Assembly: GCA_017308595.1 (NCBI GenBank)
Contig: JAFKER010000013.1
Location: forward strand, 108,770 to 172,769
DNA: 64,000 bases
Direction: 5' to 3'
Source: Afipia sp.
GTDB lineage: Bacteria; Pseudomonadota; Alphaproteobacteria; Rhizobiales; Xanthobacteraceae
Positions 30,728-39,636 of the stretch are shown here, piece by piece (positions within the stretch are counted from its first letter, which is position 1; each line of letters starts with the position of its first letter). The position numbers were made by a program, and so were the translations under genes. The notes below the pieces were generated by a model that had not been told where the DNA came from, searched no databases, and saw only the letters and a list, made by a program, of their open reading frames with translations.

Positions 30728-31585
30728 ATGTCGCGCATTGCCTACGTGAACGGCCAATACCGCGACATGCGGGACGCCAGCGTAAATATCGAAGATCGCG
30801 GCTACCAGTTCTCCGATGGAGTCTACGAGGTCTGTGAGATCAGAAACGGCAAGGTTGTCGACATGCCGCGTCACCTGACTCGGCTGCAGCGCTCCCTGCG
30901 CGAGTTGCGGATCGATATGCCGATGCCGCTGGCTTCGCTTGAAGTCGTGATTCATGAGACCGTCCGTCGCAATCGTGTCAACTACGGCATTGTCTATCTG
31001 CAGGTCACGCGCGGCGTTGCACGGCGCGACCATGCATTTCCTGTCAATCCGGTGAAACCTGCATTGGTGGTGACTGCACGCGGTTTGAATTTTCAGAAAA
31101 ATCAGGACACGGCATCGAAGGGTATTGGTGTCATCACCATTCCCGAGAACCGCTGGCCGCGTGTCGACATCAAGTCCGTGTCACTATTGCCGAACGTGCT
31201 CGCCAAGCAGCAGGCGCGTGAGAACAATGCTTACGAAGCATGGTTCGTCGATCACGATGGCCATGTGACCGAAGGCGCATCGAGCAACGCGTGGATCATC
31301 ACAAAGGATGGTAAAGTTATCACCCGATCAGCAGATAGCGGTATTCTCGCCGGTGTAACGAGGGCTGTGCTGACGGAGGTGCTAGCGGCGTTGCAGATCA
31401 AGCTCGAGGTGAGGCCGTTCACCCCAGCGGAAGCCTATGAGGCGGCCGAGGCATTCGTCACGGCTTCCAGCCAGATCGTCATGCCGGTCGTCCGAGTCGA
31501 TGGTCGCAGCATCGGAAACGGGAAACCAGGCCCGCTCTCCTTGCGGCTCAGGGACGAATTCCACCGGTTTTCAGCATTTTCATAA
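30728..31585 (+). CDS. dat: D-amino-acid transaminase
   Basis: A 285-residue class IV PLP aminotransferase. It interconverts D-alanine/D-glutamate and 2-oxo acids, supplying D-amino acids for peptidoglycan. VNGQYRDMRDASVNIEDRGY and FSDGVYEVCEIRNG form the N-terminal domain. Lys149 in VDIKSVSLLPN is the Schiff-base lysine. EAWFVDHDGHVTEGASSNAW carries the catalytic-loop Glu and phosphate cup. A branched-chain or 4-amino-4-deoxychorismate role is the main alternative, but VYEVCEIRNGK and the DIKS context favour D-amino-acid transaminase. Its place between ntrX and hfq is conserved in this group. Confidence 0.88.
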   Translation: MSRIAYVNGQYRDMRDASVNIEDRGYQFSDGVYEVCEIRNGKVVDMPRHLTRLQRSLRELRIDMPMPLASLEVVIHETVRRNRVNYGIVYLQVTRGVARRDHAFPVNPVKPALVVTARGLNFQKNQDTASKGIGVITIPENRWPRVDIKSVSLLPNVLAKQQARENNAYEAWFVDHDGHVTEGASSNAWIITKDGKVITRSADSGILAGVTRAVLTEVLAALQIKLEVRPFTPAEAYEAAEAFVTASSQIVMPVVRVDGRSIGNGKPGPLSLRLRDEFHRFSAFS

Positions 31586-31754
31586 GTTTTTCCGTCCTTT
31601 GATCGCCTAACCGGTTACCGTGGTCTTGCCTAACAACCGGACCTGCCTTTTAATCGCTCTGCAGCACCCGGAGGGGGATCTCAGGGACGCCGGCAGTCAG
31701 ACCACGCTCCGAAGAGGGCAGGCTGGCCCAAAAACAAGAATGCGGGATAAGAAA

Positions 31755-32000
31755 ATGGCGGCAGACCGCGCACAGAACCTACAAGATACTTTTCTCAATC
31801 ACGTTCGCAAAACCAAAACGCCACTGACGATCTTTCTGGTCAATGGAGTGAAGCTGCAGGGCATTGTCACCTGGTTTGACAATTTCTGTCTCTTGCTTCG
31901 GCGCGACGGTCACTCGCAGCTTGTTTACAAGCACGCGATCTCGACCATCATGCCGGGCGCTCCGATCCAGTTGTTTGAAGGCGGCGAGGATCCAGCTTGA
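31755..32000 (+). CDS. hfq: RNA chaperone Hfq
   Basis: An 81-residue Sm-like protein that pairs small RNAs with mRNAs. Sm1 lies in [20 protein letters not shown] and Sm2 in HAISTIMP, with the expected Y/K-H region (LVYKHAIS). The proximal-face residues Q ([10 protein letters not shown]) and F (WFDNFCLLL) are present. The frame is open from 31620, but ATG 31755 follows GCGGGATAAG and yields the normal length. hflX starts 12 bp downstream, the usual pairing. In alphaproteobacteria Hfq also tunes nitrogen genes, matching the Ntr neighbours. Confidence 0.97.
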   Translation: MAADRAQNLQDTFLNHVRKTKTPLTIFLVNGVKLQGIVTWFDNFCLLLRRDGHSQLVYKHAISTIMPGAPIQLFEGGEDPA

Positions 32001-32012
32001 GATTGAACTAAT

Positions 32013-33389
32013 TTGGAACCCCGCAACTTCGACGGGGGCGTCGATCGTCCAAGATCGGCGCGGGGCGATACAGGGCGGGTGCTGGTCATCGGTCCTTACA
32101 GGCGCATGCGGCGGGGTGATCCCGATACGCCGTCCATTTCCCATGGAGTACGCAATCCCGAGGCGCGGCTTGAAGAAGCTGCGGGCCTTGCTCGTGCCAT
32201 CGATCTCACCGTTGTGGAAGCGATCAGCGCTCCGCTGAGCGAGATTCGTCCGGCGACCTATCTCGGCAAGGGCAAGGTCGAGGAGATGACGGGCCTGATC
32301 AAGGCCAATAACGTCGATCTCGTGGTGATGGACTGCGCGCTGTCGCCGGTCCAGCAGCGCAACCTTGAAAAGGAGTGGAATGCGAAGGTGCTCGATCGCA
32401 CCGGGCTGATTCTGGAAATCTTCGGCCGACGCGCCAAGACCCGCGAAGGCACGCTGCAGGTCGAACTCGCGCATCTGAACTACCAGCGCAGCCGTCTTGT
32501 GCGGTCATGGACCCATCTTGAGCGTCAGCGCGGCGGCTTCGGCTTTATGGGCGGCCCCGGTGAAACGCAGATCGAAGCTGACCGGCGCATGATCAGTGAA
32601 CGCATCTCGAAGATCGAATCCGAACTCAAGAAGGTGCAGGCGACCCGGCGGCTGCATCGCGCCGGCCGCCAGCGCGTGCCGTATCGTGTCGTTGCCCTGG
32701 TTGGTTATACCAACGCAGGCAAGTCGACACTGTTCAATCGGCTGACCCGTGCAGACGTGCAGGCTGCGGACATGCTGTTCGCCACGCTCGATCCCACGCT
32801 GCGTGCCCTGACGCTTCCGCATGGCGGCAAGGCGATGCTGTCCGATACCGTCGGCTTTATTTCCGATCTGCCGACCATGCTGGTGGCTGCGTTCCGCGCG
32901 ACACTGGAAGAGGTGATCGAAGCCGATGTCATCCTGCACGTGCGGGATATTTCGCACGAGGATGCCGAACCGCAGCAGCATGACGTCGAAGGCGTATTGC
33001 GCCAGCTGGGGGTCGATCCTGATGGCGGTCAACGTATTCTTGAAGTCTGGAACAAGATCGATCGCTTCGATGACGAGGGCCGCGCGAACCTGATGAACAT
33101 CGCCGCGCGAAGGCCGCCCGAGCGGCCTTGCTTTCCTGTTTCGGCTGAAACGGGAGAGGGCATCAATGCGCTGCTCGCCGCGATCGAGGATCGCCTCGCG
33201 ACGACCCGCGTGACGCTGGATTTGACCATCGATTCATCCGACGGTGCGGGCATTAGCTGGCTGCATCGCAACGCAGAAGTGCTCGATAAGCATCTGGAGG
33301 ATGGCCGCTTTGCGATGACCGTTCGTGTCGATATTTCAAAGCGGGATATCACAATTGCGAAATTCGGCGCGATCCCAAGCTCAAATTGA
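32013..33389 (+). CDS. hflX: Ribosome-associated GTPase HflX
   Basis: A 458-residue GTPase that splits stalled or heat-damaged 70S ribosomes. The N-terminal HflX domain includes ATYLGKGKVEEM and VVMDCALSPVQQRNLEKEWN. The glycine-rich ERQRGGFGFMGGPGETQIEA loop is the family hallmark. The G domain has GYTNAGKS (G1), DTVGFISDLP (G3) and NKID (G4). The start appears to be TTG at 32013 (MEPRNFDGG). A later start would remove a non-conserved leader of about 20-30 residues. It is cotranscribed with hfq. Confidence 0.94.
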   Translation: MEPRNFDGGVDRPRSARGDTGRVLVIGPYRRMRRGDPDTPSISHGVRNPEARLEEAAGLARAIDLTVVEAISAPLSEIRPATYLGKGKVEEMTGLIKANNVDLVVMDCALSPVQQRNLEKEWNAKVLDRTGLILEIFGRRAKTREGTLQVELAHLNYQRSRLVRSWTHLERQRGGFGFMGGPGETQIEADRRMISERISKIESELKKVQATRRLHRAGRQRVPYRVVALVGYTNAGKSTLFNRLTRADVQAADMLFATLDPTLRALTLPHGGKAMLSDTVGFISDLPTMLVAAFRATLEEVIEADVILHVRDISHEDAEPQQHDVEGVLRQLGVDPDGGQRILEVWNKIDRFDDEGRANLMNIAARRPPERPCFPVSAETGEGINALLAAIEDRLATTRVTLDLTIDSSDGAGISWLHRNAEVLDKHLEDGRFAMTVRVDISKRDITIAKFGAIPSSN

Positions 33390-33499
33390 GACTCTTGCAT
33401 AAGAGAGCCTTTCGCTGTTTTGAGAAGAAAGACTTGACCGCGAGCCAGTCGCGGCTATTCATCCGATGAATAATCAATCAAGAACCACAGGAGCGCCCC

Positions 33500-34936
33500 A
33501 TGACGTATCCGAATGTCAATCTTCTCATCGATGGTAAGTGGCGGCCGAGCAATTCCGGACGGACCATCGCCGTCCTGAATCCGGCCACCGAAGAGCAGAT
33601 CGGGACCGTTGCGCACGCAGACAAGTCTGATCTCGACGAGGCGCTGGCTGCAGCCGAAAAGGGCTTCAAAGTCTGGCGCGCCATCGCGCCGTTCGAGCGC
33701 GCCAAGGTGATGCGCAAGGCTGCCGCACTGATGCGGGAGCGCGCTGATACCATTGGGCCGATCCTGACCATGGAGCAGGGCAAGACGCTTGCCGAGGCAA
33801 CCCTTGAAGCAAATCTCTCTGCCGACATCATCGAGTGGTTTGCGGAGGAAGGAAAGCGCGCCTACGGCCGCATCATCCCGGCACGCGGACCCGGCATCTA
33901 TCAGCTTGCGATGAAAGAGCCGGTTGGTCCCGTCGCAGCGTTCACGCCCTGGAATTTCCCGATCAATCAGGTGGTGCGCAAACTCTCTGCTGCGCTGGCG
34001 GCGGGATGCTCGATCATCGTGAAGGCACCGGAAGAAACCCCGGCAGCTCCGGCTGAGTTGCTGCGGGCATTTGTCGATGCCGGTGTGCCTGCAGGTGTGG
34101 TCAATCTGGTCTACGGCGTTCCGTCTGAGATTTCTGAATATCTCATTCCGCATCCGACGATCCGCAAGATTTCCTTCACAGGCTCGACCAATGTCGGCAA
34201 GCAGCTTTCGGCGCTCGCCGGCCTTCACATGAAGCGCGCGACGATGGAACTCGGCGGCCATGCGCCGGTAATCGTGTTCAACGACGCAGACATCGACTCC
34301 GCTGCCAAAATTCTCGTTGGCGCGAAGTACCGGAACGCCGGTCAGGTCTGCATCTCGCCGACGCGTTTTATGGTGCAGGAAGGCGTCTACGATCAGTTCA
34401 TCGAGAAGTTCGTGGCCAACACGAAATCCATCAAGGTGGGTAACGGCCTCGACCAAGATTCGCGGATGGGATCGCTTGCCAATCCGCGCCGTGTCGCAGC
34501 TATCGAGGAGATGGTTCAGGATGCGGTTGGCAAAGGCGCAAAGGTTGCGACCGGCGGAAGCCGTGTCGGCAACAAGGGTTACTTCTTCGAGCCGACGGTT
34601 GTGACCGACGTGCCGAAGAACGCGCGGGCCATGAGCGAGGAGCCGTTTGGGCCGCTGGCACTGGTGTCGCCGTTCTCGAAGTTCGACGATGCAGCGGAGG
34701 AGGCGAACCGTCTGCCGTTCGGCCTTGCGTCCTACGCCTTCACCAGTTCGACCAAGACGGCAACTGCGATTGGTGCAGCCATCGAGGCCGGCATGGTGTC
34801 GATCAACAGCTTTGGTTTGGCGCTGCCCGAGACGCCGTTCGGCGGCATCAAGGACTCTGGCTACGGCTCGGAGGGCGGCACCGAGGCGATGGAAGCCTAC
34901 TTCAATACGAAATTCATCAGCCAGACTGGCGTCTGA
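33500..34936 (+). CDS. NAD(P)-dependent succinate-semialdehyde dehydrogenase-like aldehyde dehydrogenase
   Basis: A 478-residue ALDH. The catalytic Cys284 is in GQVCISPTR and the general base Glu250 in MELGGHAP. The cofactor site includes [20 protein letters not shown] and [10 protein letters not shown]. The C-terminal [14 protein letters not shown] is typical of GabD-type succinate-semialdehyde dehydrogenases. The enzyme would oxidise succinate semialdehyde (GABA breakdown) or a related short aldehyde. AGGAG-like sequence lies 10 nt before ATG 33500. The upstream 110 bp hold three small inverted repeats, including ATTCATCCGATGAAT near 33457, a possible operator. No GABA transaminase is nearby, so the substrate stays open. 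Confidence 0.87.
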   Translation: MTYPNVNLLIDGKWRPSNSGRTIAVLNPATEEQIGTVAHADKSDLDEALAAAEKGFKVWRAIAPFERAKVMRKAAALMRERADTIGPILTMEQGKTLAEATLEANLSADIIEWFAEEGKRAYGRIIPARGPGIYQLAMKEPVGPVAAFTPWNFPINQVVRKLSAALAAGCSIIVKAPEETPAAPAELLRAFVDAGVPAGVVNLVYGVPSEISEYLIPHPTIRKISFTGSTNVGKQLSALAGLHMKRATMELGGHAPVIVFNDADIDSAAKILVGAKYRNAGQVCISPTRFMVQEGVYDQFIEKFVANTKSIKVGNGLDQDSRMGSLANPRRVAAIEEMVQDAVGKGAKVATGGSRVGNKGYFFEPTVVTDVPKNARAMSEEPFGPLALVSPFSKFDDAAEEANRLPFGLASYAFTSSTKTATAIGAAIEAGMVSINSFGLALPETPFGGIKDSGYGSEGGTEAMEAYFNTKFISQTGV

Positions 34937-34993
34937 TTTCGAGCACTTACCGGATTCGATACCACTCCAAATGGCCGCATCACATCGATGCGG

Positions 34994-35809
34994 TCATTTT
35001 TCTGTCTTCGCCTCGTTCCATAGCGCGTCCATTTCATTGAGCGTTGCCTGTTGAAGCGACGAACCTCGCGCGGCGAGGGCACGCTCGATGTAGGCGAAAC
35101 GCCGTTCGAATTTTGCATTGGTTGCGCGCAGAGCCATTTCAGGATCGGCCTTGGCGTGACGCGCCAGATTGACCACGGCGAACAAGAGATCGCCGGTTTC
35201 CTCTGCGATATGAGCATCGTCGCCACTGTCCAAGGCGGCCTCAATCTCGTCGGCTTCCTCGCGGATTTTTGCCAGTACCGCACGCGGATCGTTCCAGTCA
35301 AAACCGACTGTCGAGGCGGTACGCTGCAAGTCGATCGCGCGCGCCAAAGCAGGCTGGCTCTTCTTCACGCTCTCCAACAGACCGGGCCTCGCGTCGGGAA
35401 TCTCGCCGCGCAACCGGGCTCGCTCGGCCTTTTCCTCAGCCTTGATGCTGTGCCACACATTTTTCACTTCGTCCGCCGTCATGCGGCCCGCGCGTTCACC
35501 GAACACATGCGGATGGCGCCGTATCATCTTGGCGTTGATGGCCGCCGCGACGTCGTTGAATGCGAATGATCCCTGTTCCTCCGCCATCCGTGCATGAAAC
35601 ACCACCTGCAGCAGGAGGTCACCAAGTTCCTCTTTGAGGTCTTCAAGATCATTGCGCGCGATGGCGTCGGCGACCTCATACGCTTCTTCAATTGTGTAGG
35701 GCGCAATGGTCGCGAAGGTTTGTTCGAGGTCCCACGGACAACCGGTTTTGGGAGTACGCAGCGCGGTCATGATGTCGAGAAGTTTCGAAATTTCCGAAGG
35801 TGATGACAT
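34994..35809 (-). CDS. mazG: Nucleoside triphosphate pyrophosphohydrolase MazG
   Basis: A 271-residue house-cleaning NTP pyrophosphatase with two MazG domains. The first (residues about 20-110) has [20 protein letters not shown] and the metal-binding [19 protein letters not shown]. The second (about 165-260) has [20 protein letters not shown] and [16 protein letters not shown]. Both EExx(D/E) motifs are intact. E. coli MazG hydrolyses all canonical NTPs and lowers ppGpp during starvation. It is divergent from queC. Confidence 0.95.
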   Translation of the reverse strand: MSSPSEISKLLDIMTALRTPKTGCPWDLEQTFATIAPYTIEEAYEVADAIARNDLEDLKEELGDLLLQVVFHARMAEEQGSFAFNDVAAAINAKMIRRHPHVFGERAGRMTADEVKNVWHSIKAEEKAERARLRGEIPDARPGLLESVKKSQPALARAIDLQRTASTVGFDWNDPRAVLAKIREEADEIEAALDSGDDAHIAEETGDLLFAVVNLARHAKADPEMALRATNAKFERRFAYIERALAARGSSLQQATLNEMDALWNEAKTEK

Positions 35810-35904
35810 GGCACACCGCGAGTTTGACAGGTTCGGCCTTCTATGCCGGAACGACGACTTTGATACAATTGGCGGCGCGTCGTCCGGGTGCTAAATGCGG
35901 TCCC

Positions 35905-36633
35905 ATGACGGAACCGGTTCAGAAAAACGCAGCATTGGTACTCTTTTCAGGCGGGCAGGATTCCGCAACGTGCCTGGCGTGGGCACTTGCCCGTTTTGAG
36001 CGGGTTGAAACCATCGGATTTTCCTATGGTCAGAGGCACGCCATCGAACTCGATAGCCGGGCAAAGCTGATCGACGGCATGATAGCGCTGCGGCCGGAAT
36101 GGGCGGCAAGGCTCGGCGAAAATCATACGCTGGATATCCCGACCCTCGGCGATGTTTCGGAAACCGCGCTTACCCGAGAAACCGCGATCGAAATGAACGA
36201 TGACGGCCTGCCGAATACATTCGTGCCGGGCCGCAATCTGGTGTTCCTGACCTTCGCTGCGGCGCTGGCCTATCGGCGCGGCATCACCCATATCCTCGGC
36301 GGGATGTGCGAGACGGATTTCTCCGGTTATCCCGATTGCCGCGACGACACCATCAAGGCGCTCAACGTCGCGCTCAATCTCGGCATGGCGCGTCCGTTTG
36401 AACTGCACACGCCGCTGATGTGGCTCGACAAGGCCCAAACATGGGCGCTGGCCGAGAGGCTCGGCGGCAAGGGGCTGGTCGATCTGATCGTCGAGCATTC
36501 CCACACCTGTTACCTCGGCGAGCGCGGCGCGCGGCACGATTGGGGCTATGGATGTGGCGAGTGTCCCGCCTGCAGCCTGCGCGCCAAGGGCTGGGCGACT
36601 TACGCCGCAAAGGCCAAGATCGAAGCGCGATGA
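35905..36633 (+). CDS. queC: 7-cyano-7-deazaguanine (preQ0) synthase QueC
   Basis: A 242-residue ATP-dependent enzyme converting 7-carboxy-7-deazaguanine to preQ0 in queuosine biosynthesis. The PP-loop is [19 protein letters not shown]. The C-terminal zinc site is [22 protein letters not shown], a CX(n)CGxCxxC pattern. [16 protein letters not shown] is the substrate-binding segment. ATG 35905 gives the canonical N-terminus; the frame is open to 35800 without support. I looked for a preQ1 riboswitch in the 95 bp upstream and found no convincing pseudoknot. Its stop overlaps the start of the transporter gene (ATGA). Confidence 0.96.
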   Translation: MTEPVQKNAALVLFSGGQDSATCLAWALARFERVETIGFSYGQRHAIELDSRAKLIDGMIALRPEWAARLGENHTLDIPTLGDVSETALTRETAIEMNDDGLPNTFVPGRNLVFLTFAAALAYRRGITHILGGMCETDFSGYPDCRDDTIKALNVALNLGMARPFELHTPLMWLDKAQTWALAERLGGKGLVDLIVEHSHTCYLGERGARHDWGYGCGECPACSLRAKGWATYAAKAKIEAR

Positions 36634-37187
36634 CACTCACCAGCCGTCTTCGGGCTGAGGGCTTTCTGTTCCTCGCCGCCTATATTGCCTGCATTCCGGT
36701 CGCTAACTGGCTGATCCAGCACGTCGGCACCGTTTGTCCGCCGGATGGCCCGTGCCTGATCCCGGTTGCGCCGGGTTTGATGGCGCCGAGCGGCGTTCTG
36801 ATGGCTGGTCTTGCACTCGTGCTGCGCGATCTGGTGCAGCGTCGGCTTGGCGTGACGTATGGACTTACGGCTATCGTGGCGGGGACCGTGCTGTCAGCAG
36901 CGCTGGCGCCCGCACCATTGGTCGTTGCGTCGGCGGTCGCGTTCTTGCTGTCCGAACTGGCAGACTTCGCAGTCTACACACCGCTGCAGAAGCGCGGACT
37001 TGTATTCGCCGTAGCGGCGAGCAGCTTTGTCGGATTGATCGCGGACTCTCTGCTGTTTCTCTGGCTGGCTTTCGGTAGCCTGCAGTTTCTCGCAGGCCAG
37101 ATCGCAGGCAAGGCCATCATGGTGTTGCTGACACTGCCCGCGATCCGCTGGCTCCGGAACCGGGACCGGCGACTGGGCGCGGTGTAA
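36630..37187 (+). CDS. VUT-family queuosine precursor transporter (YhhQ-like)
   Basis: A 185-residue inner-membrane protein with about six spans. The VUT signature region is [39 protein letters not shown] is the second conserved block, with the acidic and Tyr residues used by the family. E. coli YhhQ imports preQ0 and preQ1. The 4-bp overlap with queC means the cell couples synthesis and salvage of the same intermediate. The start at 36630 is fixed by the overlap and by the first hydrophobic span. Confidence 0.88.
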   Translation: MTLTSRLRAEGFLFLAAYIACIPVANWLIQHVGTVCPPDGPCLIPVAPGLMAPSGVLMAGLALVLRDLVQRRLGVTYGLTAIVAGTVLSAALAPAPLVVASAVAFLLSELADFAVYTPLQKRGLVFAVAASSFVGLIADSLLFLWLAFGSLQFLAGQIAGKAIMVLLTLPAIRWLRNRDRRLGAV

Positions 37188-37189
37188 CC

Positions 37190-37303
37190 TCAACGTCCCT
37201 TGAAATCCCCGGGGCGCTTTTCAAGGAACGATGCGAGACCCTCGCGAAAATCCTGCGTACGCATCAAGGGCAACAGTTGCAGGAAAACACGGTGCACATA
37301 ATC
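37190..37303 (-). pseudogene. C-terminal remnant of an enoyl-CoA hydratase/isomerase gene
   Basis: On the minus strand the last 37 codons read DYVHRVFLQLLPLMRTQDFR followed by EGLASFLEKRPGDFKGR and a stop. The TQDFREGLASFLEKRPGDFKGR part is the standard C-terminal helix of crotonase-family enzymes (compare the family pattern T-E-D-x-x-E-G-x-x-A-F-x-E-K-R). Upstream in the same frame, and in the other two, no crotonase core or oxyanion-hole motif is found. The rest of the gene has therefore been lost by deletion or replacement. The stop lies 3 bp beyond the end of the convergent transporter gene. Confidence 0.65.
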
Positions 37304-37447
37304 CTTGCATCGCTCTGGGATCCGATCCCGGAGCCACGGGCAGGTGGATCACAATGTGCGATGGCACAAGGATCTGCCCTGTGGAGATGCCTTGCGTCCG
37401 ATCTGGCAGCCGCATACGCTTGCCCTGTTGCGCAAGGGAGAAGCGAG

Positions 37448-37699
37448 ATGATGAAGCTCAAACCGAATTGCGAATGCTGCGACAAAGATCTTCCGCCGGA
37501 AAGCGGCGAGGCAGTGATCTGTACGTTTGAATGCACGTTCTGTGCGACGTGCGCCGACACCGTATTTGGCGGGGCCTGTCCGAATTGCGGTGGAAACTTC
37601 GTTTCACGGCCTATTCGGCCTGCTGCCTTGCTTCGTAAGTATCCGCCGTCTGCCGAACGGCATTTGCGCGAGCAGCCGTGCCTCTCAAAAGCAGGCTGA
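37448..37699 (+). CDS. DUF1272 zinc-ribbon-like protein
   Basis: An 83-residue protein with a dense Cys pattern: CECCDKDLPPESGEAVICTF, then ECTFCATCADTVFGGACPNC. This is the whole DUF1272 family signature, and the cysteines probably bind two zinc ions. PIRPAALLRKYP follows, as in relatives. The function is unknown. GGGAG at 37436 lies 7 nt before ATG 37448, and a second ATG follows at 37451. A region of 144 bp with no gene separates it from the crotonase remnant on the other strand. Confidence 0.85.
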   Translation: MMKLKPNCECCDKDLPPESGEAVICTFECTFCATCADTVFGGACPNCGGNFVSRPIRPAALLRKYPPSAERHLREQPCLSKAG

Positions 37700-37704
37700 C
37701 GTGC

Positions 37705-38289
37705 TCAATCCTTGCGGTTATGAGTGTCAGTACGCGGATGTTGATGCCGCCATTCCCGCGGTGGCGTGAACGATCCGGCCCATATTCCGCGTTTGGCTGA
37801 CTTTGCCTCCTGCTGCTGCGCTCCGTAGACATTCGCGAAGCCCGATGTCACCGCCCAGCCTTGCCTGACCATCCACGCATTGATGTCGGTTCCGTCCGGA
37901 AGGGTGCAGGTGGCGAGGGTGCGTCCGTACTTGTCGATCGATCTCGGCCGGCAGGTGAGGTCATGTCCACGGACCCGGCTGCGCAGTTGGGCCGACGCCT
38001 GCCGCCCACACGGCCAGTCGCGGCCCTGGGCGTCGAGGCACATTTGGTCGAGCTCGGGCGCATCGATGTCGATCAGGCGTATCCGCGTCCCGGCGATCGT
38101 CAGCGTATCGCCGTCTGCGACGAATGCATTACCGGCAACCGGGGCATCTGGCGCCTTCAGCCAGCGCTCTGCGGCATAGATCCCTAGTGAACCGATCAAG
38201 ACAATGACGGCGATGGTCCAGCGGCGCGTATCTCCGTCTTGGCCGAAGCGGCCGCGCCGGTTGGACTTCTGCAAAGGGGAAAAGTTCAT
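37705..38289 (-). CDS. Membrane-anchored thermonuclease (SNase) family protein
   Basis: A 194-residue staphylococcal-nuclease-fold protein. An N-terminal membrane anchor (about residues 22-42, TIAVIVLIGSLGIYAAERWL) precedes the OB-fold. VADGDTLTIAGTRIRLIDID and APE hold the calcium Asp and first active Arg. DKYGRTLATC holds the second Arg region. SAKRGIWAGSF is the conserved C-terminal element. It would degrade nucleic acid in the periplasm. Start ATG 38289 is preferred over a longer frame to 38376 because the anchor then sits near the N-terminus. It converges on DUF1272 with a 5-bp gap. Confidence 0.87.
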   Translation of the reverse strand: MNFSPLQKSNRRGRFGQDGDTRRWTIAVIVLIGSLGIYAAERWLKAPDAPVAGNAFVADGDTLTIAGTRIRLIDIDAPELDQMCLDAQGRDWPCGRQASAQLRSRVRGHDLTCRPRSIDKYGRTLATCTLPDGTDINAWMVRQGWAVTSGFANVYGAQQQEAKSAKRGIWAGSFTPPREWRHQHPRTDTHNRKD

Positions 38290-38704
38290 AAGGGGCCAAC
38301 GGAACGCTGCGGGTTCTATTCGGAAGACGATTCGTTCTCCCCGTCCGAAAGCGGGGGGAAGGTGGGCCGCGATCACTACATTGACCGCCCAAAACCGAGG
38401 CGAAATCCTAACTTGCCCTTACCAGTCCTGACAAAGCGCGCTCAAAGCGTAATTGTTTGGCTGACAGTGATATTTTTGACACACAACGTGGAGGGCTGAT
38501 ATTCGCGCATCGAGAGACGCCAAAACATTCTCAAAACAGGGAAAAAACCTCTCTTGGGATACCATCCGACGCCCCTATTGCCACGCAACGCGTGCATCCC
38601 GCGCTTTCCTCGTTCTGTTGCGAGCATCACTGAATGGTGATAGCAGAGTTCCAGGGTGGGCTTATGTATATTTTTCAATTATTTACGATCCTGCTGGGTA
38701 TTAG
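38290..38704. other. Gene-free, AT-richer stretch between the nuclease gene and the GH13 remnant
   Basis: No supported gene on either strand. The sequence is clearly richer in A/T than its surroundings (for example TATATTTTTCAATTATTTAC near 38665). It ends where the truncated GH13 frame begins, which suggests the scar of a deletion or replacement. A possible sigma-70 promoter pointing right is listed separately. Confidence 0.5.
38476..38503 (+). promoter_or_regulatory. Possible sigma-70-type promoter
   Basis: A perfect TTGACA is followed after 16 nt by GATATT, which matches TATAAT at 4 of 6 positions. It points toward the headless GH13 remnant and may be an orphan promoter left after the gene's 5' part was lost. 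The call rests on motif match only. Confidence 0.3.
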
Positions 38705-39292
38705 CACGACGATCAGGCCCGCGTCGCGGCCATGTTGCTGCTGACCCTGCGAGGCACGCCGACGCTGTATTACGGCGACGAAATCGGCATGCCGCAAGTC
38801 CATATCCCGCCGCATCAGGTGAGGGATCCATGGGAGAAAAATCTGGCGGGTCTCGGGCTCGGCCGCGACGGCTGCCGCACGCCGATGCGATGGGACCGGA
38901 CGCTCAACGGCGGCTTTAGCGACGGCAAGCCATGGCTGCCGCTCGGACCTGATGTGGCGTCGTGCAACGGGGCGGCTCAGACTGACAATCCGGCTTCCAT
39001 GCTGAGCCTGTATCGAGCGCTGATTGCATTGCGCCGGACAACTCCAGAGCTCACACTTGGTGATTATCGGTCGCTTGAAGCTTCGTGCGATCTGCTGGCT
39101 TACGCGCGCGGGCATCAAGGTGGGCGGGTATTGATCGTCCTGAATTTCGGACGCGTGCCGGCGTCGTTCGATGCATCGCGCTCGCCGGGCCAGGTTTTGC
39201 TGTCGACCTTTATGGATCGTCGGGGTGAGCCGGTGGCAGGCACGATGGAGCTGCGAGCCTCAGAGGGCCTCATAGTGAGACTGTCGGAGTAA
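38705..39292 (+). pseudogene. Alpha-glucosidase (GH13) C-terminal remnant
   Basis: The frame opens after a TAG at 38702 and at once reads DDQARVAAMLLLTLRGTPTL then YYGDEIGM, a conserved stretch of GH13 alpha-glucosidases just after the catalytic barrel's last acidic residue. It continues with the loop GRDGCRTPMRWDRTLNGGFS, then SLYRALIALRRTTPELTLGD and the beta-sandwich C-domain, to a normal stop. About 190 of some 530 residues remain, and the catalytic Asp/Glu/Asp are all missing, so no hydrolase can be made. An ATG at 38732 could still start a 186-residue peptide. Typical partners (trehalose synthase, glycogen genes) are absent here. Confidence 0.8.
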
Positions 39293-39363
39293 GCGTGACA
39301 CCCAGGCGGGTACGCACTTCGGGGAATGCTCGGCCATACCCCTAATTCGCATAAGGTATATTA

Positions 39364-39382
39364 TGGAATATATTATATTCCA
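39364..39382. promoter_or_regulatory. 19-bp palindrome, possible operator
   Basis: TGGAATATA-T-TATATTCCA is a perfect inverted repeat with 9-bp arms and a single central base, in an A/T-rich patch 255 bp before the acyl-CoA synthetase start. The symmetry fits a dimeric regulator site (TetR, MarR or LuxR type). No regulator gene is adjacent. Confidence 0.4.
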
Positions 39383-39536
39383 GCAATTCCAAGGCCATCC
39401 ATCAAATTGTCGATATATGACGCGAATTAACTCGGGTTTTATCTGAAAATCTCCCTGCATCTGACCTGTCTTGCTCTGGCGTCCGAGAGCGCGTCATCTC
39501 CGGCTCTTCAAGGTCCTTATCGCGGCGATTATTCAG

Positions 39537-39582
39537 CCATGAGGTCCTGCCGATATCTCTGCCGCTGCAATTGACCTCATGG
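39537..39582. repeat. 10-bp inverted repeat upstream of the acyl-CoA synthetase
   Basis: CCATGAGGTC and GACCTCATGG form a perfect 10-bp inverted repeat separated by 26 nt, ending 54 bp before the start codon. It could fold as an untranslated-leader stem or be two half-sites of one regulator. Confidence 0.45.
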
Positions 39583-39636
39583 GTTCGGGATGTAGAACCT
39601 GATTGAAAGACGATCTGACAATTCCGGGAGTTTGCG

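Larger units (their letters stand above)
39293..39636. other. Intergenic region upstream of the acyl-CoA synthetase
   Basis: No gene found. The first part is strongly A/T-rich and holds a 19-bp palindrome (39364-39382). The second part holds a 10-bp inverted repeat with a 26-nt spacer (39537-39582). Both are candidates for control of the synthetase gene that starts at 39637. Confidence 0.5.

Noticed and set aside
35810-35904. Possible preQ1 riboswitch before queC
   Set aside because: No A-rich tail with matching pseudoknot bases was found, and the leader is only about 95 nt.
37221-37415. A 64-codon minus-strand frame overlapping the crotonase remnant
   Set aside because: It is in a different frame from the recognisable crotonase C-terminus and has no domain.
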